Assembly (NCBI GenBank): GCA_910574965.1
Contig: CAJTDB010000017.1
Coordinates: forward strand, 1-64,000
Length of the DNA: 64,000 nt
Direction of reading: 5' to 3'
Origin: Lachnospiraceae bacterium
GTDB taxonomy: Bacteria > Bacillota > Clostridia > Lachnospirales > Lachnospiraceae
Under the pieces are notes generated by a model, which ran no database searches, was not told the DNA's origin, and saw only the letters and a list, made by a program, of their open reading frames with translations. The translations under genes were made by a program, and so were the position numbers. Below, piece by piece: positions 24,477 through 34,092 of the stretch; positions within the stretch are counted from its first letter, which is position 1; each line of letters begins with the position of its first letter.

Positions 24477-25994
24477 TTATGGCCAGGAAACGGACCCCTT
24501 ATACCTTCCGTCTGCCGTAATCACAGAAATCTCGCAAGGTTCCTGGTTATACCATGCATTCAACACTCGATGCACAGGCATACCCTCCTCCGGCTGGTCT
24601 TCTCTGGCAGCCGCTTCTCCTGCCGGACCTTTTGTCACATACACTAAAGTCCCTCTGGAATATGCTCCATGAATCTGGATTTCCTGAAGAAATTCAGAAA
24701 AATCCTCCTGTCCGAGAACTTCCTCCGCAAAATAAAAACTTTTTAAATGATTAAAATCCATGTTCTTCTGCTTGTATTCCTGGTAAACTTCCTTTGCTTC
24801 CTCTATGGACGCACACGCAGTCTCAAAAGGCTCTTCGCTCTCCTCCTTGGACGCTCCGAATCCGAAGGTCAGAACATATGTTCCATCCTGTCCCGGATCC
24901 ACTCCGACAGCGGACACCAGACTCTGCTGTTCCAGTTCCTGAGAGCTGCAGCCATTCAGCAGAAAGCAAAAACCGATGCAGGCCGCAGCGGCCGCACGTT
25001 TCCCGCTTTTCCTTCCACGGAACCAGTGGAACAGCAGCAGCAGAATCTGAAGAGGCGTAAATACCATATACAAAAGCCTCTGCCCCCATTCCATACATTC
25101 CGGCATACAGGCAGCGGCAAAAGAAAGAGCCGTCAGCCCGAAGAACAGCCCCTTTCTCCTTGCATCCGGTTCTCCGTCCAAAAGCGGCGCAAACAGGCTG
25201 CTGCACAGAAGAAACAGCCCGATAACCCATGCAAAGATAAACAAAGCATCCAGCCGCCCAATTACATTTCCGGGAAAATGCGCCAGCGTCATGGCAGAAG
25301 CCGCCGGGAACACAAGTCCCGTATGGCCTGCATTTCCATAAATACTGTAGGAAAACGCCGCAAATCCCGCCACGGCTGCCGCTCCGGTCAGCCAGATCTT
25401 TCCCACAGTTTTTGAAAATTCCGCCCTGTGCTTTGTCTGTCCCCGAAGGTGCCAAAGGCTCTGTACTGCCCCCAGCCAGCAGAACAGCTCATATCCCAGC
25501 ACCCACTGCCTTTTGTCCAGAGAAAAGCGAAGTTCCAGCAGCCGTCCAATTTCCACCTCTCCGTACATCAGAATTGTCAGAAGCAGCAGCATACATATAA
25601 AAAACGGAAACAGTATCTCGCTCACCCGAAGTCTGCACTCCAGCCCTTTGTACAAATTATAATAGCAGAACAGATAGAACCACAGAAGAATAACCCAGAG
25701 CTTCGTTCCGGTCAGGAGAAAACTCTGAACCAGAAGACCGGTCATGCGGACTACCATCGTACCCAGCACCCAGTAGCCCCCATAGCAGAGCCATTTACTG
25801 AACCGGTCTGTCGGGCGGGGAACGGCTGCACTTACCCAGAGAACCGCTCCCAAGAACAGAAGGGAAAGAAGAATTCCGGCTGTATTTTCCCGATTCATAA
25901 CCAGGGGCGGCAGAAGCGCCCCCAGGCTAATAACTGCAGACGCATAATTTCGGTATAACTGTCTTGTGGATATTTTATGATTTCCGGAAAACAT
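24477..25994 (-). CDS. GerAB-type permease fused to a short GerAC-like lipoprotein domain
   Basis: 505 residues. Residues 1-326 are a GerAB-like APC-superfamily permease with about ten helices. Residues 336-349 are a hydrophobic stretch ending in a lipobox-like LLNGC, and 350-505 match the first domain of GerAC (EQQSLVSAVGVDPGQDGTY is the GerAC start pattern). GerAC is normally a separate lipoprotein of about 370-400 residues; here only about 155 residues remain. The gene starts 1 bp after the gerAA stop. Germination receptors sense nutrients in the spore inner membrane. Whether the fused polypeptide is cleaved and lipidated is unknown. Confidence 0.8.
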   Translation of the reverse strand: MFSGNHKISTRQLYRNYASAVISLGALLPPLVMNRENTAGILLSLLFLGAVLWVSAAVPRPTDRFSKWLCYGGYWVLGTMVVRMTGLLVQSFLLTGTKLWVILLWFYLFCYYNLYKGLECRLRVSEILFPFFICMLLLLTILMYGEVEIGRLLELRFSLDKRQWVLGYELFCWLGAVQSLWHLRGQTKHRAEFSKTVGKIWLTGAAAVAGFAAFSYSIYGNAGHTGLVFPAASAMTLAHFPGNVIGRLDALFIFAWVIGLFLLCSSLFAPLLDGEPDARRKGLFFGLTALSFAAACMPECMEWGQRLLYMVFTPLQILLLLFHWFRGRKSGKRAAAAACIGFCFLLNGCSSQELEQQSLVSAVGVDPGQDGTYVLTFGFGASKEESEEPFETACASIEEAKEVYQEYKQKNMDFNHLKSFYFAEEVLGQEDFSEFLQEIQIHGAYSRGTLVYVTKGPAGEAAAREDQPEEGMPVHRVLNAWYNQEPCEISVITADGRYKGSVSWP

Positions 25995-25995
25995 A

Positions 25996-27402
25996 TCAGC
26001 CCTTCTTTCTGAGTTTCACTCTTGCATCCCGCCTTGCAAAGACAGGTCTTTTTTTCATCATCCGAAACGGATAACGGATCAGGGAATCCCGCTTGTCCTC
26101 ATAATCGTTCAGGTCCGAAGCCACATACGGCATCAGATAGGGAATCCCAAAACTGTTCAGATGAGACAGATGGATCAGCACCCACAAATAGGAAAGCAGG
26201 ACCCCGTACAGCCCAAGCCATGCCCCCATGAAAATGCAGCCGTATTTCAGCAGCCGGAACGCAGAGGAAAACTCCTCATTGGGAATGGCAAAGGAGCAAA
26301 GAGCTGTAAAAGCTACTACAATTACTACAATGGGACTTACCACATTCGCCGCAACTGCAGACTGTCCAATAATCAGGCCCCCCACAATACCGATGGTATT
26401 TCCGATCGGACCCGGAAGGCGAATACCTGCTTCCCGAATCAGCTCAAAGGAAATCTCCATCAGGAGCACTTCCCCAAGGGAGGGAAAGGGCACCCCTTGT
26501 CTGGCCTCTGCCATGGACAGAATCAGATTCGTAGGCAGCAGACTTGTGTGCCAGGTGGTCACGGCCACATAGATAGCCGGAAAGCTCATAGCCAGGATGG
26601 CCGCAAAAAAACGAAGCAGCCTTGCAAACGTAGCAGTTTCAAATCGGTTGTACCAGTCGTCGCTTGTCTGAAAGAAGCTGTTATAATCCGAAGGAAAGAT
26701 GAGCACTGTGGGCGAATGGTCCGTGACCAACACCACCCTCCCTTCCAGCACTGCCGATGCCGCCCGGTCCGGCCGCTCCGTGGCCTGAAACTGCGGAAAA
26801 GGCGACAGCCAGTGCTTTTCCGTCAACTGTTCCAGCATACCGCTGTCCAGAATACCATCAATCTCATACGCATCCATCCGTTCCCTGATCGTATCTAAAA
26901 GATCCGGATAGACCAGATCCTCCATATAGACAAGCGCTGTCATCGTATGGGAGCGGGTTCCGATCTGCTGTTCTTCCACTTTCATCCGCGGATCCCGAAG
27001 CCTCTTGCGGATCAGTGCCACATTCAGTTTCTCGCTCTCCGTAAAGCCTTCTCTGGATCCCCGCATAACCTTTTCACTCTCGGCCTTTGACACTCCAAGT
27101 CCCGGATAACCCTTACTGGAAATCTTATATACCTGATCATCCCCTTCAAGAAACAAGATTCCATTGCCTGCAAGAAGCGCAGCTTCTCCTTCTTCATAGG
27201 TGGACAGCGGCTGTACATCGGACAGGCCGATCACATGTTCTTCCAGCATAAGATTGCTGACCGCCACCTCCACGTAAACCAGCAGCCCCTCCTTTTTTCC
27301 ATCCTGAAGGAATACTTGCCGATGCAGAATGTCATCACATCTTTCAAACCGGCTTTCTGCCCACTTAAGATTTTCAGACAGACTTTTGGAAATATCTCCC
27401 AT
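25996..27402 (-). CDS. Spore germination receptor subunit GerAA-like
   Basis: 468 residues. N-terminal soluble domain (about 1-235) followed by five or so membrane helices (about 240-420), with GerA signatures AEARQGVPFPSLGEVLLMEI, ELIREAGIRLPGPIGNTIGI and VGGLIIGQSAV. It could also be called SpoVAF-like, but the next gene is a GerAB-type permease, which favours a GerA receptor. The ATG at 27402 has GGAGGG 6 nt upstream; the longer frame to 27432 has none. Supports the organism being a spore former. Confidence 0.9.
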   Translation of the reverse strand: MGDISKSLSENLKWAESRFERCDDILHRQVFLQDGKKEGLLVYVEVAVSNLMLEEHVIGLSDVQPLSTYEEGEAALLAGNGILFLEGDDQVYKISSKGYPGLGVSKAESEKVMRGSREGFTESEKLNVALIRKRLRDPRMKVEEQQIGTRSHTMTALVYMEDLVYPDLLDTIRERMDAYEIDGILDSGMLEQLTEKHWLSPFPQFQATERPDRAASAVLEGRVVLVTDHSPTVLIFPSDYNSFFQTSDDWYNRFETATFARLLRFFAAILAMSFPAIYVAVTTWHTSLLPTNLILSMAEARQGVPFPSLGEVLLMEISFELIREAGIRLPGPIGNTIGIVGGLIIGQSAVAANVVSPIVVIVVAFTALCSFAIPNEEFSSAFRLLKYGCIFMGAWLGLYGVLLSYLWVLIHLSHLNSFGIPYLMPYVASDLNDYEDKRDSLIRYPFRMMKKRPVFARRDARVKLRKKG

Positions 27403-27434
27403 ACGGCGCCCTCCTGTACTCTGAAAAATCAAAA

Positions 27435-27479
27435 GGGGCTGTCAGAAGCTGCGACACAGCCGCTTGTTCTGACAGCCCC
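27435..27479 (-). terminator. Terminator between ispE and the gerA locus
   Basis: GGGGCTGTCAGAA (27435-27447) pairs perfectly with TTCTGACAGCCCC (27467-27479); on the minus strand TTTTGATTTTT follows. It ends the ispE transcript. Confidence 0.88.
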
Positions 27480-27518
27480 ATTCCTGGGCATATTATCTCA
27501 CCATTTTGAGATTCTATA

Positions 27519-28412
27519 CTATTTTTCAAACTTCTGACGGCGTACATTATACGGCACCGTCAAATATACCTGCCGGGCCAACTGCCCGGCCTTCACTGCA
27601 TGATATGCCTTTCTGGCCTTTCCCTGGGTATCAAAGATTCCAAATACAGTAGGACCGCTTCCGCTCATCATTGCTCCAAGCGCTCCTTCATCTTTCATGC
27701 ACTTTTTGATCTGGTCAATCACGGGATATGCAGGAACCGTCACCTCCTCCAGCACATTTCCCATACGGGACGAAAGAAGTTCCAGATCTCCGGCCCGCAG
27801 CGCTTCGATCATGGAATCCACATCCGGATGCTGCTTTGGCCGAAGCTCGTTGGCATGAAGATTCTCATACACAAACTTGGTAGATACACTGATGCCCGGC
27901 TTGGCAATGAGCAGGTAACATTTCGGCATAGCCGGAAGTCCCGTCAGCTTCTCCCCGATCCCCTCTGCCAGTGCCGTTCCCCGAAGAATGCAGTAAGGAA
28001 CATCCGCCCCCAGACGTACTCCCCGCTCCATCAGAGCCTTTCTGGACAGCCCCAGTTCATACATCTGATTCATTCCCCACAGCACTGCAGCCGCATCCGA
28101 ACTTCCGCCCGCCATACCCGCTGCCACCGGTATCTTCTTCTGAAGCTGGATTGCTATGCCGTCCCGAATCTGAAATTCCTCTGTCAAAAGCTTTGCTGCC
28201 TTATAGACGAGATTATTTTCATTGGTCGGCAGATAATACAGATTCGTTCTCACCTGTATCCCTGGCTGCTTTGTCTTTTTAATCTCCAGCTCATCATAGA
28301 GACTGATGGTCTGCATCACCATTTTCACTTCATGATAGCCGTCCTCTCTTCTTCTGAGCACATCCAGCCCCAGATTGATCTTGGCCAGTGCTTTCAGCCT
28401 TATCTTATACAT
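27519..28412 (-). CDS. ispE: 4-diphosphocytidyl-2-C-methyl-D-erythritol kinase
   Basis: 297 residues, GHMP kinase of the MEP isoprenoid pathway. It phosphorylates CDP-ME in the cytoplasm. Motifs: ALAKINLGLDVLRRREDGYH (family start), KKIPVAAGMAGGSSDAAAVL (ATP-binding GHMP loop) and MMSGSGPTVFGIF. The ATG at 28412 has AGGA upstream and gives the normal length; the longer frame to 28484 adds an implausible leader. Next to sipL but separated by about 80 bp. Confidence 0.95.
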   Translation of the reverse strand: MYKIRLKALAKINLGLDVLRRREDGYHEVKMVMQTISLYDELEIKKTKQPGIQVRTNLYYLPTNENNLVYKAAKLLTEEFQIRDGIAIQLQKKIPVAAGMAGGSSDAAAVLWGMNQMYELGLSRKALMERGVRLGADVPYCILRGTALAEGIGEKLTGLPAMPKCYLLIAKPGISVSTKFVYENLHANELRPKQHPDVDSMIEALRAGDLELLSSRMGNVLEEVTVPAYPVIDQIKKCMKDEGALGAMMSGSGPTVFGIFDTQGKARKAYHAVKAGQLARQVYLTVPYNVRRQKFEK

Positions 28413-28495
28413 GGTATCCTGCCCTTTCCTTCCTGTTTGTACTCCTGCAGGCAACAGTTTAGCAGGTGTTTGACTGATTGTCAAAAAGTATCTTC

Positions 28496-30061
28496 CTATC
28501 CTCTGGCAATCTCCTTCACCATCAGTACCTTCTGCCCTGGTCTAAGGGTCTCTTCTTTCAGTTCATTCAGTTCCATTACCTCTTCGCATGTTGTCGCATG
28601 AGCTTTGGAAATATCCCACAGCGTCTCCCCCGGCTGCACAATATGAATGACCATTCCCGGCATCCGGCGGATCCGGTCCATATCCAGAGGCTCCTCCTCC
28701 AGATCCTCCACCAGCGGCAGAACAGCCGGTTCGTCAAAGAGCATCTGAAGCTGTACGACCGCCTTCATTTCCAGTTCCTGGGCATCCAGCATCGCCACCA
28801 TCAACTGATCCAGGCACAAGAAGATCTGCCATTCACATTTCCCGCAGTCTTCCTGCAGCTCCGCCGTATGCTCAAAAGGAAACGTTTCCGCCGCGCAGGC
28901 AATGGGCTGCGCATCATCCGATGCCGCATACAGCACCCACAGCTCCACCGTTCCCTGAACGGTCAGGCCCTGTTCCCTCTGCTCCGCGTGATCCAGATGC
29001 ACCTGTGCGCCGGAGCTTAAGATCTGCAGTACCTTTGGATCCGTTTCTTTCAGCTTCATGCGTCCATTGACCCGTGCCCTGGAGTCTGATAAATTTTTCA
29101 CAAAGCTCCATTCATATTGTTTCTTTACCGGCAGAATCTCTCTGGTCAGACTGTAGGCATCGCAGAGTACTTCCGATGTCAGCTCCTCAAAATAACGCAA
29201 CTGCAGATCCAGTACCGCGTCAATACGCACCATCCGCGGTTCGCCGTCATAATCCGCCTGGAGTTCCAACTCGCCCCGAAGGAGCGTGACCTCCGCCTTC
29301 CCGGTCAGGTCCGAGCGGCACTCCGCGCATTCCATCTCCTGATGAAACGGAATACCCTGTTCCAGCCATTGAAGCCGTCCCGGCTCATCCTCGCACTCAT
29401 ACAGGAAGAAGACAAACAGCTCCCCTTTCACCAGCAGTCTTCCTTCCTCCTGGCGTACCTCTGTCCCCTGCAGACGCATCTCTTTCCAGATGAGCCGGCG
29501 GATATTCGGACGCCCCGGCGGCAGGTTCATCTCTTCCTTAATCCGCAGCGTATCTTTTCTATGTACCGTTTCCTGCTGTAGCCTCACCGGACAGGTGCGC
29601 ACATACAGATCCCCCTCCTCAGGCCGGCTGTTTACCAGCGGTACCGGCTGCTCTCTTACGGCATCCGCCCGCAGCGTAAGCACACACTTAATATTTGCCT
29701 TTCGGGAATGAATTGCCGATGCGTGCAGATCCTCTAACTCCCAGTGAAAATCCAGCAGATCGCCTTCTTCTAACTCATTGAGAAATATCGTCTCATCCAC
29801 CGGAATACTGCCCTCTAAAACGTCCGGCATCCGGTCGGAGCCCTCTCCAATATACAGGATACGATACAGGAAGACTCCCCGCACCTTTACCTTTCCGCTC
29901 TCTCCCTTCACCTCATCCGGACGAAATTCTCCCTGTTTATGAATGACGCGAAAAATATCCGGCTTTTGATCCGGTACGTTCAGATCTTCCTCCAGCGTCA
30001 TCTGGCTGACGGCCTTTCCTCTTCTGTGATTCAAAGTCACAAACCTGCGTTCCAGTTCCAT
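28496..30061 (-). CDS. sipL: SipL-like spore protein: SPOCS/DUF3794 repeats plus LysM
   Basis: 521 residues. Three SPOCS (DUF3794) units are suggested over about residues 30-150, 180-300 and 310-450 (first contains VRGVFLYRILYIGEG and EGSIPVDETIFL), followed by a C-terminal LysM domain (about 470-518, IHIVQPGETLWDISKAHATT). In C. difficile SipL binds SpoIVA via its LysM domain and is needed for coat assembly round the forespore. Domain order and length fit SipL closely. No signal peptide, as expected for a mother-cell protein. Probably expressed from a sporulation sigma factor promoter, which I did not identify. Confidence 0.88.
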   Translation of the reverse strand: MELERRFVTLNHRRGKAVSQMTLEEDLNVPDQKPDIFRVIHKQGEFRPDEVKGESGKVKVRGVFLYRILYIGEGSDRMPDVLEGSIPVDETIFLNELEEGDLLDFHWELEDLHASAIHSRKANIKCVLTLRADAVREQPVPLVNSRPEEGDLYVRTCPVRLQQETVHRKDTLRIKEEMNLPPGRPNIRRLIWKEMRLQGTEVRQEEGRLLVKGELFVFFLYECEDEPGRLQWLEQGIPFHQEMECAECRSDLTGKAEVTLLRGELELQADYDGEPRMVRIDAVLDLQLRYFEELTSEVLCDAYSLTREILPVKKQYEWSFVKNLSDSRARVNGRMKLKETDPKVLQILSSGAQVHLDHAEQREQGLTVQGTVELWVLYAASDDAQPIACAAETFPFEHTAELQEDCGKCEWQIFLCLDQLMVAMLDAQELEMKAVVQLQMLFDEPAVLPLVEDLEEEPLDMDRIRRMPGMVIHIVQPGETLWDISKAHATTCEEVMELNELKEETLRPGQKVLMVKEIARG

Positions 30062-30133
30062 ATTCCGATCCTTTCTTTTTTCATTTACGCTGACTTACCG
30101 AGTGCAGAAAAGCACTCTTTTTGTCCATCTGCT

Positions 30134-30535
30134 CTATTGCTCAAAAACTACCGATTTTTCCATATCCGGAAGCTTCAGTACAATATACGGACAGGTAGTG
30201 GCCGCCGCTGCTTCCTCTCCCTTCTCCGGCCCCAGAAGTTTTGTATCCACATAGACCGCATTGCTGGTCAGATACAGTTCCTCCACGATGATGCTGTAGC
30301 CGCTGGTCTTCTGCTCCCCATAGCCTACACAAATATACAGATCCCCCTCATCCTCATAAGTCACTTTAAACGGCGAGACTTTTTTCTCTTCCAGCACGTT
30401 TCTCAGCTCCTCCGGGATCATCTCCGGGTCCAGCACTGTAAATTCCAGATCTGCGACCTTCTCTTCATCCTGCGTCTGCACGCCGCATCCTGCCAGTATG
30501 CATATGACCAGCATCACGAAACACCATTTCTTCAT
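30134..30535 (-). CDS. PrcB-domain lipoprotein
   Basis: 133 residues. MKKWCFVMLVICILAG then Cys17 is a lipoprotein signal. The mature part has the PrcB C-terminal domain pattern: GYGEQKTSGYSIIVEELY, then TCPYIVLKLPD. PrcB was first described with a Treponema protease complex; in Firmicutes these are small secreted domains of unknown role. It lies about 70 bp after sipL on the same strand. Confidence 0.85.
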   Translation of the reverse strand: MKKWCFVMLVICILAGCGVQTQDEEKVADLEFTVLDPEMIPEELRNVLEEKKVSPFKVTYEDEGDLYICVGYGEQKTSGYSIIVEELYLTSNAVYVDTKLLGPEKGEEAAAATTCPYIVLKLPDMEKSVVFEQ

Positions 30536-30698
30536 GTATGCATCTTCTCCCGTCTGTTTATTCTATCTTATGTGGAAAATTTCAGATTCAGACCAGTCTT
30601 ATTTCTTGTATTCTTGTTTACCATCCTTTATAATATATGAAAAAGGGCCGCCCGCTTTCAAAGGCCCGCTTATCAACAGGATTAGGAGGATTTACCCC

Positions 30699-32222
30699 GT
30701 GCATTTCAAGATTGCAGAAGAAGACAAGACCAACCACCGCTACAGTGGTGTTCTTGCCCACCCGACTTCCTTCCCATCGCCCTACGGCATCGGCGACATG
30801 GGACAGGGAGCCTATGATTTCGTCGATTTTCTCGCGCTGTCCGGTCAGCATCTATGGCAGGTGCTTCCCCTTGGACCGACCACCGTGGGAGACTCCCCTT
30901 ATCAGAGTTTTTCCGTCTTCGCCGGACAGCCGCTTCTTATCAGTCCGGACCTTCTGAAAAAGAAAAAACTTCTGAAAGAGGAGGACCTTCAGAATATACC
31001 GGAATTTGATCCGGATCATGTGGAATATGAAAAAGTCCAGGCATACAAAACCGCTCTTTTAAAGAAAGCCCATACCAATTTCCTTCACACGGCGGACAAA
31101 AATCTCCTGGAAGAATATGATGCCTTCTGTGACAGCAATGAGTTCTGGCTTCTGGACTATTGCCTGTTTATGGCCGGCAAAGATCATCACAAAGGACTTC
31201 CCTGGTACGAATGGGAAGACGGCCTTAAGGACCCCTCGCCTCAGGAGCGCAAAGAGTGGAGTGACATTTTAAAGAGTGACGTCAATTATTACAAATTCGT
31301 CCAGTTCCTGTTCTACAGCCAGTGGTACGACCTGAAGGAATATGCCAACAAAAAAGGCATTGCTATCATCGGGGATATCCCGATCTTTCCCTGTTTTGAC
31401 AGTGCGGATGTATGGGCGAACAAAGAGATGTTCTGTCTGGATTCGAAAGGTTTCCCGCTGGAAGTGGCAGGCGTTCCGCCGGATTATTTCAGTGCCACCG
31501 GGCAGCTCTGGGGCAATCCGCTCTATGACTGGAAAGCACACAAACAGGACGGCTATCGCTGGTGGGTAGAACGCATCCGCAATCAGTTGGATCAGGTAGA
31601 TTATGTACGCATTGACCATTTCCGCGGTTTTGAGGCTTACTGGGCCGTTCCTTACGGGGAGGAGACTGCTTTGAACGGCAAATGGAGAAAGGGACCCGGA
31701 GAAGACCTGTTTTTGGTCATTCGTCAGGCTCTTGACGGAGAACTTCCGATCTTCGCAGAGGATCTGGGAATCATCACTCCTGAAGTGGAACGTCTGCGGG
31801 ATATGTTCGAATTTCCGGGCATGAAAGTACTGCAGTTCGGCTTTGAGGGAGGCGAGAGCACCTTTCTTCCCCATCAACTGGATACTCGAAACTGCATCTG
31901 CTATACAGGCACACATGACAACGACACCAGCCGGGGCTGGTATGAAAATACCACGGAGCAGAACCGCGATAAGATCCGCCGGTATATGAACACCGACGCC
32001 AGCAGTGTTAGCTGGGACTTTATCCGCACCTGTCTTGGGACGATTGCCAAATATGCCCTCTTCCCGGTTCAGGACCTCTTAAAGCTCGGCTCTGAGGCCC
32101 GCATGAATGTTCCGGGAAGCCCCTCCGGCAACTGGACATTCCGGTTCCGCTCCGGACTCCTTGACAAAGGTATGGCAGAAGGCCTGAAGCAGCTAACGGA
32201 ACTTTACGGCAGATTTGGATAA
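30699..32222 (+). CDS. malQ: 4-alpha-glucanotransferase (amylomaltase)
   Basis: 507 residues, GH77 family. Transfers alpha-1,4-glucan segments in maltodextrin and glycogen metabolism. Motifs: LAHPTSFPSPYGIGDMGQGA near the N-terminus, RIDHFRGFEAYW (nucleophile Asp region), ELPIFAEDLGIITPEV (acid/base Glu) and CYTGTHDNDTSRGW (third carboxylate). I chose the GTG at 30699, which has TAGGAGGA 8 nt upstream; the longer frame to 30498 overlaps the divergent PrcB gene. First of four plus-strand genes. Confidence 0.95.
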   Translation: MHFKIAEEDKTNHRYSGVLAHPTSFPSPYGIGDMGQGAYDFVDFLALSGQHLWQVLPLGPTTVGDSPYQSFSVFAGQPLLISPDLLKKKKLLKEEDLQNIPEFDPDHVEYEKVQAYKTALLKKAHTNFLHTADKNLLEEYDAFCDSNEFWLLDYCLFMAGKDHHKGLPWYEWEDGLKDPSPQERKEWSDILKSDVNYYKFVQFLFYSQWYDLKEYANKKGIAIIGDIPIFPCFDSADVWANKEMFCLDSKGFPLEVAGVPPDYFSATGQLWGNPLYDWKAHKQDGYRWWVERIRNQLDQVDYVRIDHFRGFEAYWAVPYGEETALNGKWRKGPGEDLFLVIRQALDGELPIFAEDLGIITPEVERLRDMFEFPGMKVLQFGFEGGESTFLPHQLDTRNCICYTGTHDNDTSRGWYENTTEQNRDKIRRYMNTDASSVSWDFIRTCLGTIAKYALFPVQDLLKLGSEARMNVPGSPSGNWTFRFRSGLLDKGMAEGLKQLTELYGRFG

Positions 32223-32251
32223 GATACATATAGAAAGAAGGTTACTCCCAT

Positions 32252-32977
32252 ATGATACGTTTGATACTGGTTGCCCTGACGCTTCTGCTCTATCTGATTC
32301 TGGGCATCCCGGTACTCCTGATCGAATGGGTGATCGGCCGATGGAATCCCCGTCTCCGGGATATTAGCTGCCTGCGCATGGTGCAGGCAGCTTTTAAGCT
32401 GATTCTGTGGTTTACAGGCACAGACATCACCTATATCGGCCGCGAAAATATTCCAAAAGATCAGGCAGTCCTCTATGTCGGCAACCACAACAGTTATTTT
32501 GACATCCTGCTGACCTACTCCCAGTGTCCGGACCTGACCGGCTATGTGGCCAAATCCGAGATGCTCCGGTACCCCCTTCTTAGAGACTGGATGAAACGGC
32601 TTTACTGTCTGTTTCTGGACCGCACGGATATGCGTGCCGGTCTTCAGATGATTCTGACCGGCATAGACTATATTAAGCAGGGAATCTCCGTCTGTATCTT
32701 CCCGGAAGGAACCAGAAGCAGGGACGGACAGATGCAGCCCTTTAAGGAAGGCAGTATGAAGATGGCCCAGAAAACCGGATGTCCGATCATTCCTATGGCC
32801 ATCACCAATTCTGCGGAGATTTTTGAAAATCATCTGCCGCGGGTCAAACCCTGCAGGGTCATTGTCGAGTACGGCGCACCTATTTACCCAAAAGAGCTTT
32901 CCAGAGAAGAACAGAAGTTCCTCGGATCCTATACCCAGAAGAAGATCCAGGCAATGCTCAATGAGCATCAGGTATAA
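32252..32977 (+). CDS. plsC: 1-acyl-sn-glycerol-3-phosphate acyltransferase
   Basis: 241 residues. N-terminal hydrophobic anchor (about 1-25), catalytic HX4D in GNHNSYFDIL, and substrate-binding FPEGTRSRDGQ. PlsC makes phosphatidic acid at the membrane. GAAAGAAGG lies upstream of the ATG. It follows malQ by 29 bp and precedes ddl by 41 bp, so it may be in one transcript with cell-wall precursor genes. Confidence 0.93.
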   Translation: MIRLILVALTLLLYLILGIPVLLIEWVIGRWNPRLRDISCLRMVQAAFKLILWFTGTDITYIGRENIPKDQAVLYVGNHNSYFDILLTYSQCPDLTGYVAKSEMLRYPLLRDWMKRLYCLFLDRTDMRAGLQMILTGIDYIKQGISVCIFPEGTRSRDGQMQPFKEGSMKMAQKTGCPIIPMAITNSAEIFENHLPRVKPCRVIVEYGAPIYPKELSREEQKFLGSYTQKKIQAMLNEHQV

Positions 32978-33018
32978 CGCTTCCGGCAGACGCGAAACAT
33001 GAACAGGAGAGACATTTT

Positions 33019-34065
33019 ATGAAAATTGTAGTACTTGCAGGCGGCATCAGCACAGAGCGTGATGTATCGCTCTCCAGCGGCAGAGGAATCTATCAGGCAC
33101 TGAAGACAAAAGGGCATCAGGTAATCCTTTTAGACGTGTTCCTGGGCCTTCCGGAGCCAAAGGCCCCCCTGGATACATTATTCGATCAGGAGACTGACTG
33201 GGCCGCATCCATACAGGATGTATCGGAAAATGCTCCGGACCTGGAACAGGTAAAGGCACTGCGCCCGGATGCCAGAAGCCTCCTTGGCCCCTGCGTTTTA
33301 GAGCTTTGCAGCCTCTGCGATATGGTATTTCTTGGGCTTCACGGCGCCAACGGAGAGGACGGACGCATCCAGGCACTCTTTGATCTCATGGGCATCCGCT
33401 ACACCGGTACCGGGCATACAAGCAGCGCCCTCTGTATGGATAAGCACATTACCAAACAAATGTTCAGAGGTATGGGGATCCCCACTCCGCCCGCTGTCAC
33501 CGTCCAGAAGGGCGAAGCTTTTGAACTTCCGGCTGAGGTCGGATTCCCCTGTATGGTCAAGACCTGTCATGGAGGCTCTTCTGTAGGCGTCTATCGGGTG
33601 GATGATGTGTTTGACCTGGAAAAAGCACTTCATAAAGCCTTTTCCTATGAAGACCAGGTATTAATTGAGCGATGCATCATCGGCAGGGAATTTTCCATTG
33701 CCGTCATAGAAGGCAGGGCGCTTCCGGTCATTGAGATCGCCCCGATCAGCGGATTTTATGATTATAAAAATAAATATCAGGCCGGAAGCACCGTCGAGAC
33801 GTGTCCGGCCCAAATTCCGCAGAATCTGTCTGCACGTATGCAGCGCCATGCAGAAGCCGCGTGTGCTGCGGTAGGTATTGAAGGCTATGCCCGCGTAGAC
33901 TTTATGCTGGACGAACGCTCCGGAGAGGACTACGCCCTGGAAGTCAACACCCTTCCCGGAATGACCCCCACCAGTCTGCTCCCCCAGGAAGCAGCAGTGT
34001 TAGGCTATGACTATCCGGAACTGTGCGAATGGATTTTAGAGGTTTCCCGGAAGAAATACAACTGA
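33019..34065 (+). CDS. ddl: D-alanine--D-alanine ligase
   Basis: 348 residues, ATP-grasp fold. Joins two D-alanines for peptidoglycan precursors. Features: VLAGGISTERDVSLSSG at the start, GLHGANGEDGRIQALFDLMG, the TCHGGSSVGVYRV loop, and EVNTLPGMTPTSLLPQEA at the C-terminus. About the usual length. It precedes murF by 27 bp, a logical pair since MurF uses D-Ala-D-Ala. Confidence 0.95.
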   Translation: MKIVVLAGGISTERDVSLSSGRGIYQALKTKGHQVILLDVFLGLPEPKAPLDTLFDQETDWAASIQDVSENAPDLEQVKALRPDARSLLGPCVLELCSLCDMVFLGLHGANGEDGRIQALFDLMGIRYTGTGHTSSALCMDKHITKQMFRGMGIPTPPAVTVQKGEAFELPAEVGFPCMVKTCHGGSSVGVYRVDDVFDLEKALHKAFSYEDQVLIERCIIGREFSIAVIEGRALPVIEIAPISGFYDYKNKYQAGSTVETCPAQIPQNLSARMQRHAEAACAAVGIEGYARVDFMLDERSGEDYALEVNTLPGMTPTSLLPQEAAVLGYDYPELCEWILEVSRKKYN

Positions 34066-34092
34066 CCGCAGAGTAAAAAAGGAGCAGATTTT

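Noticed and set aside
27435-27479. Possible insertion-sequence terminal repeat
   Set aside because: A single perfect hairpin followed by a T-run is better explained as the ispE terminator.
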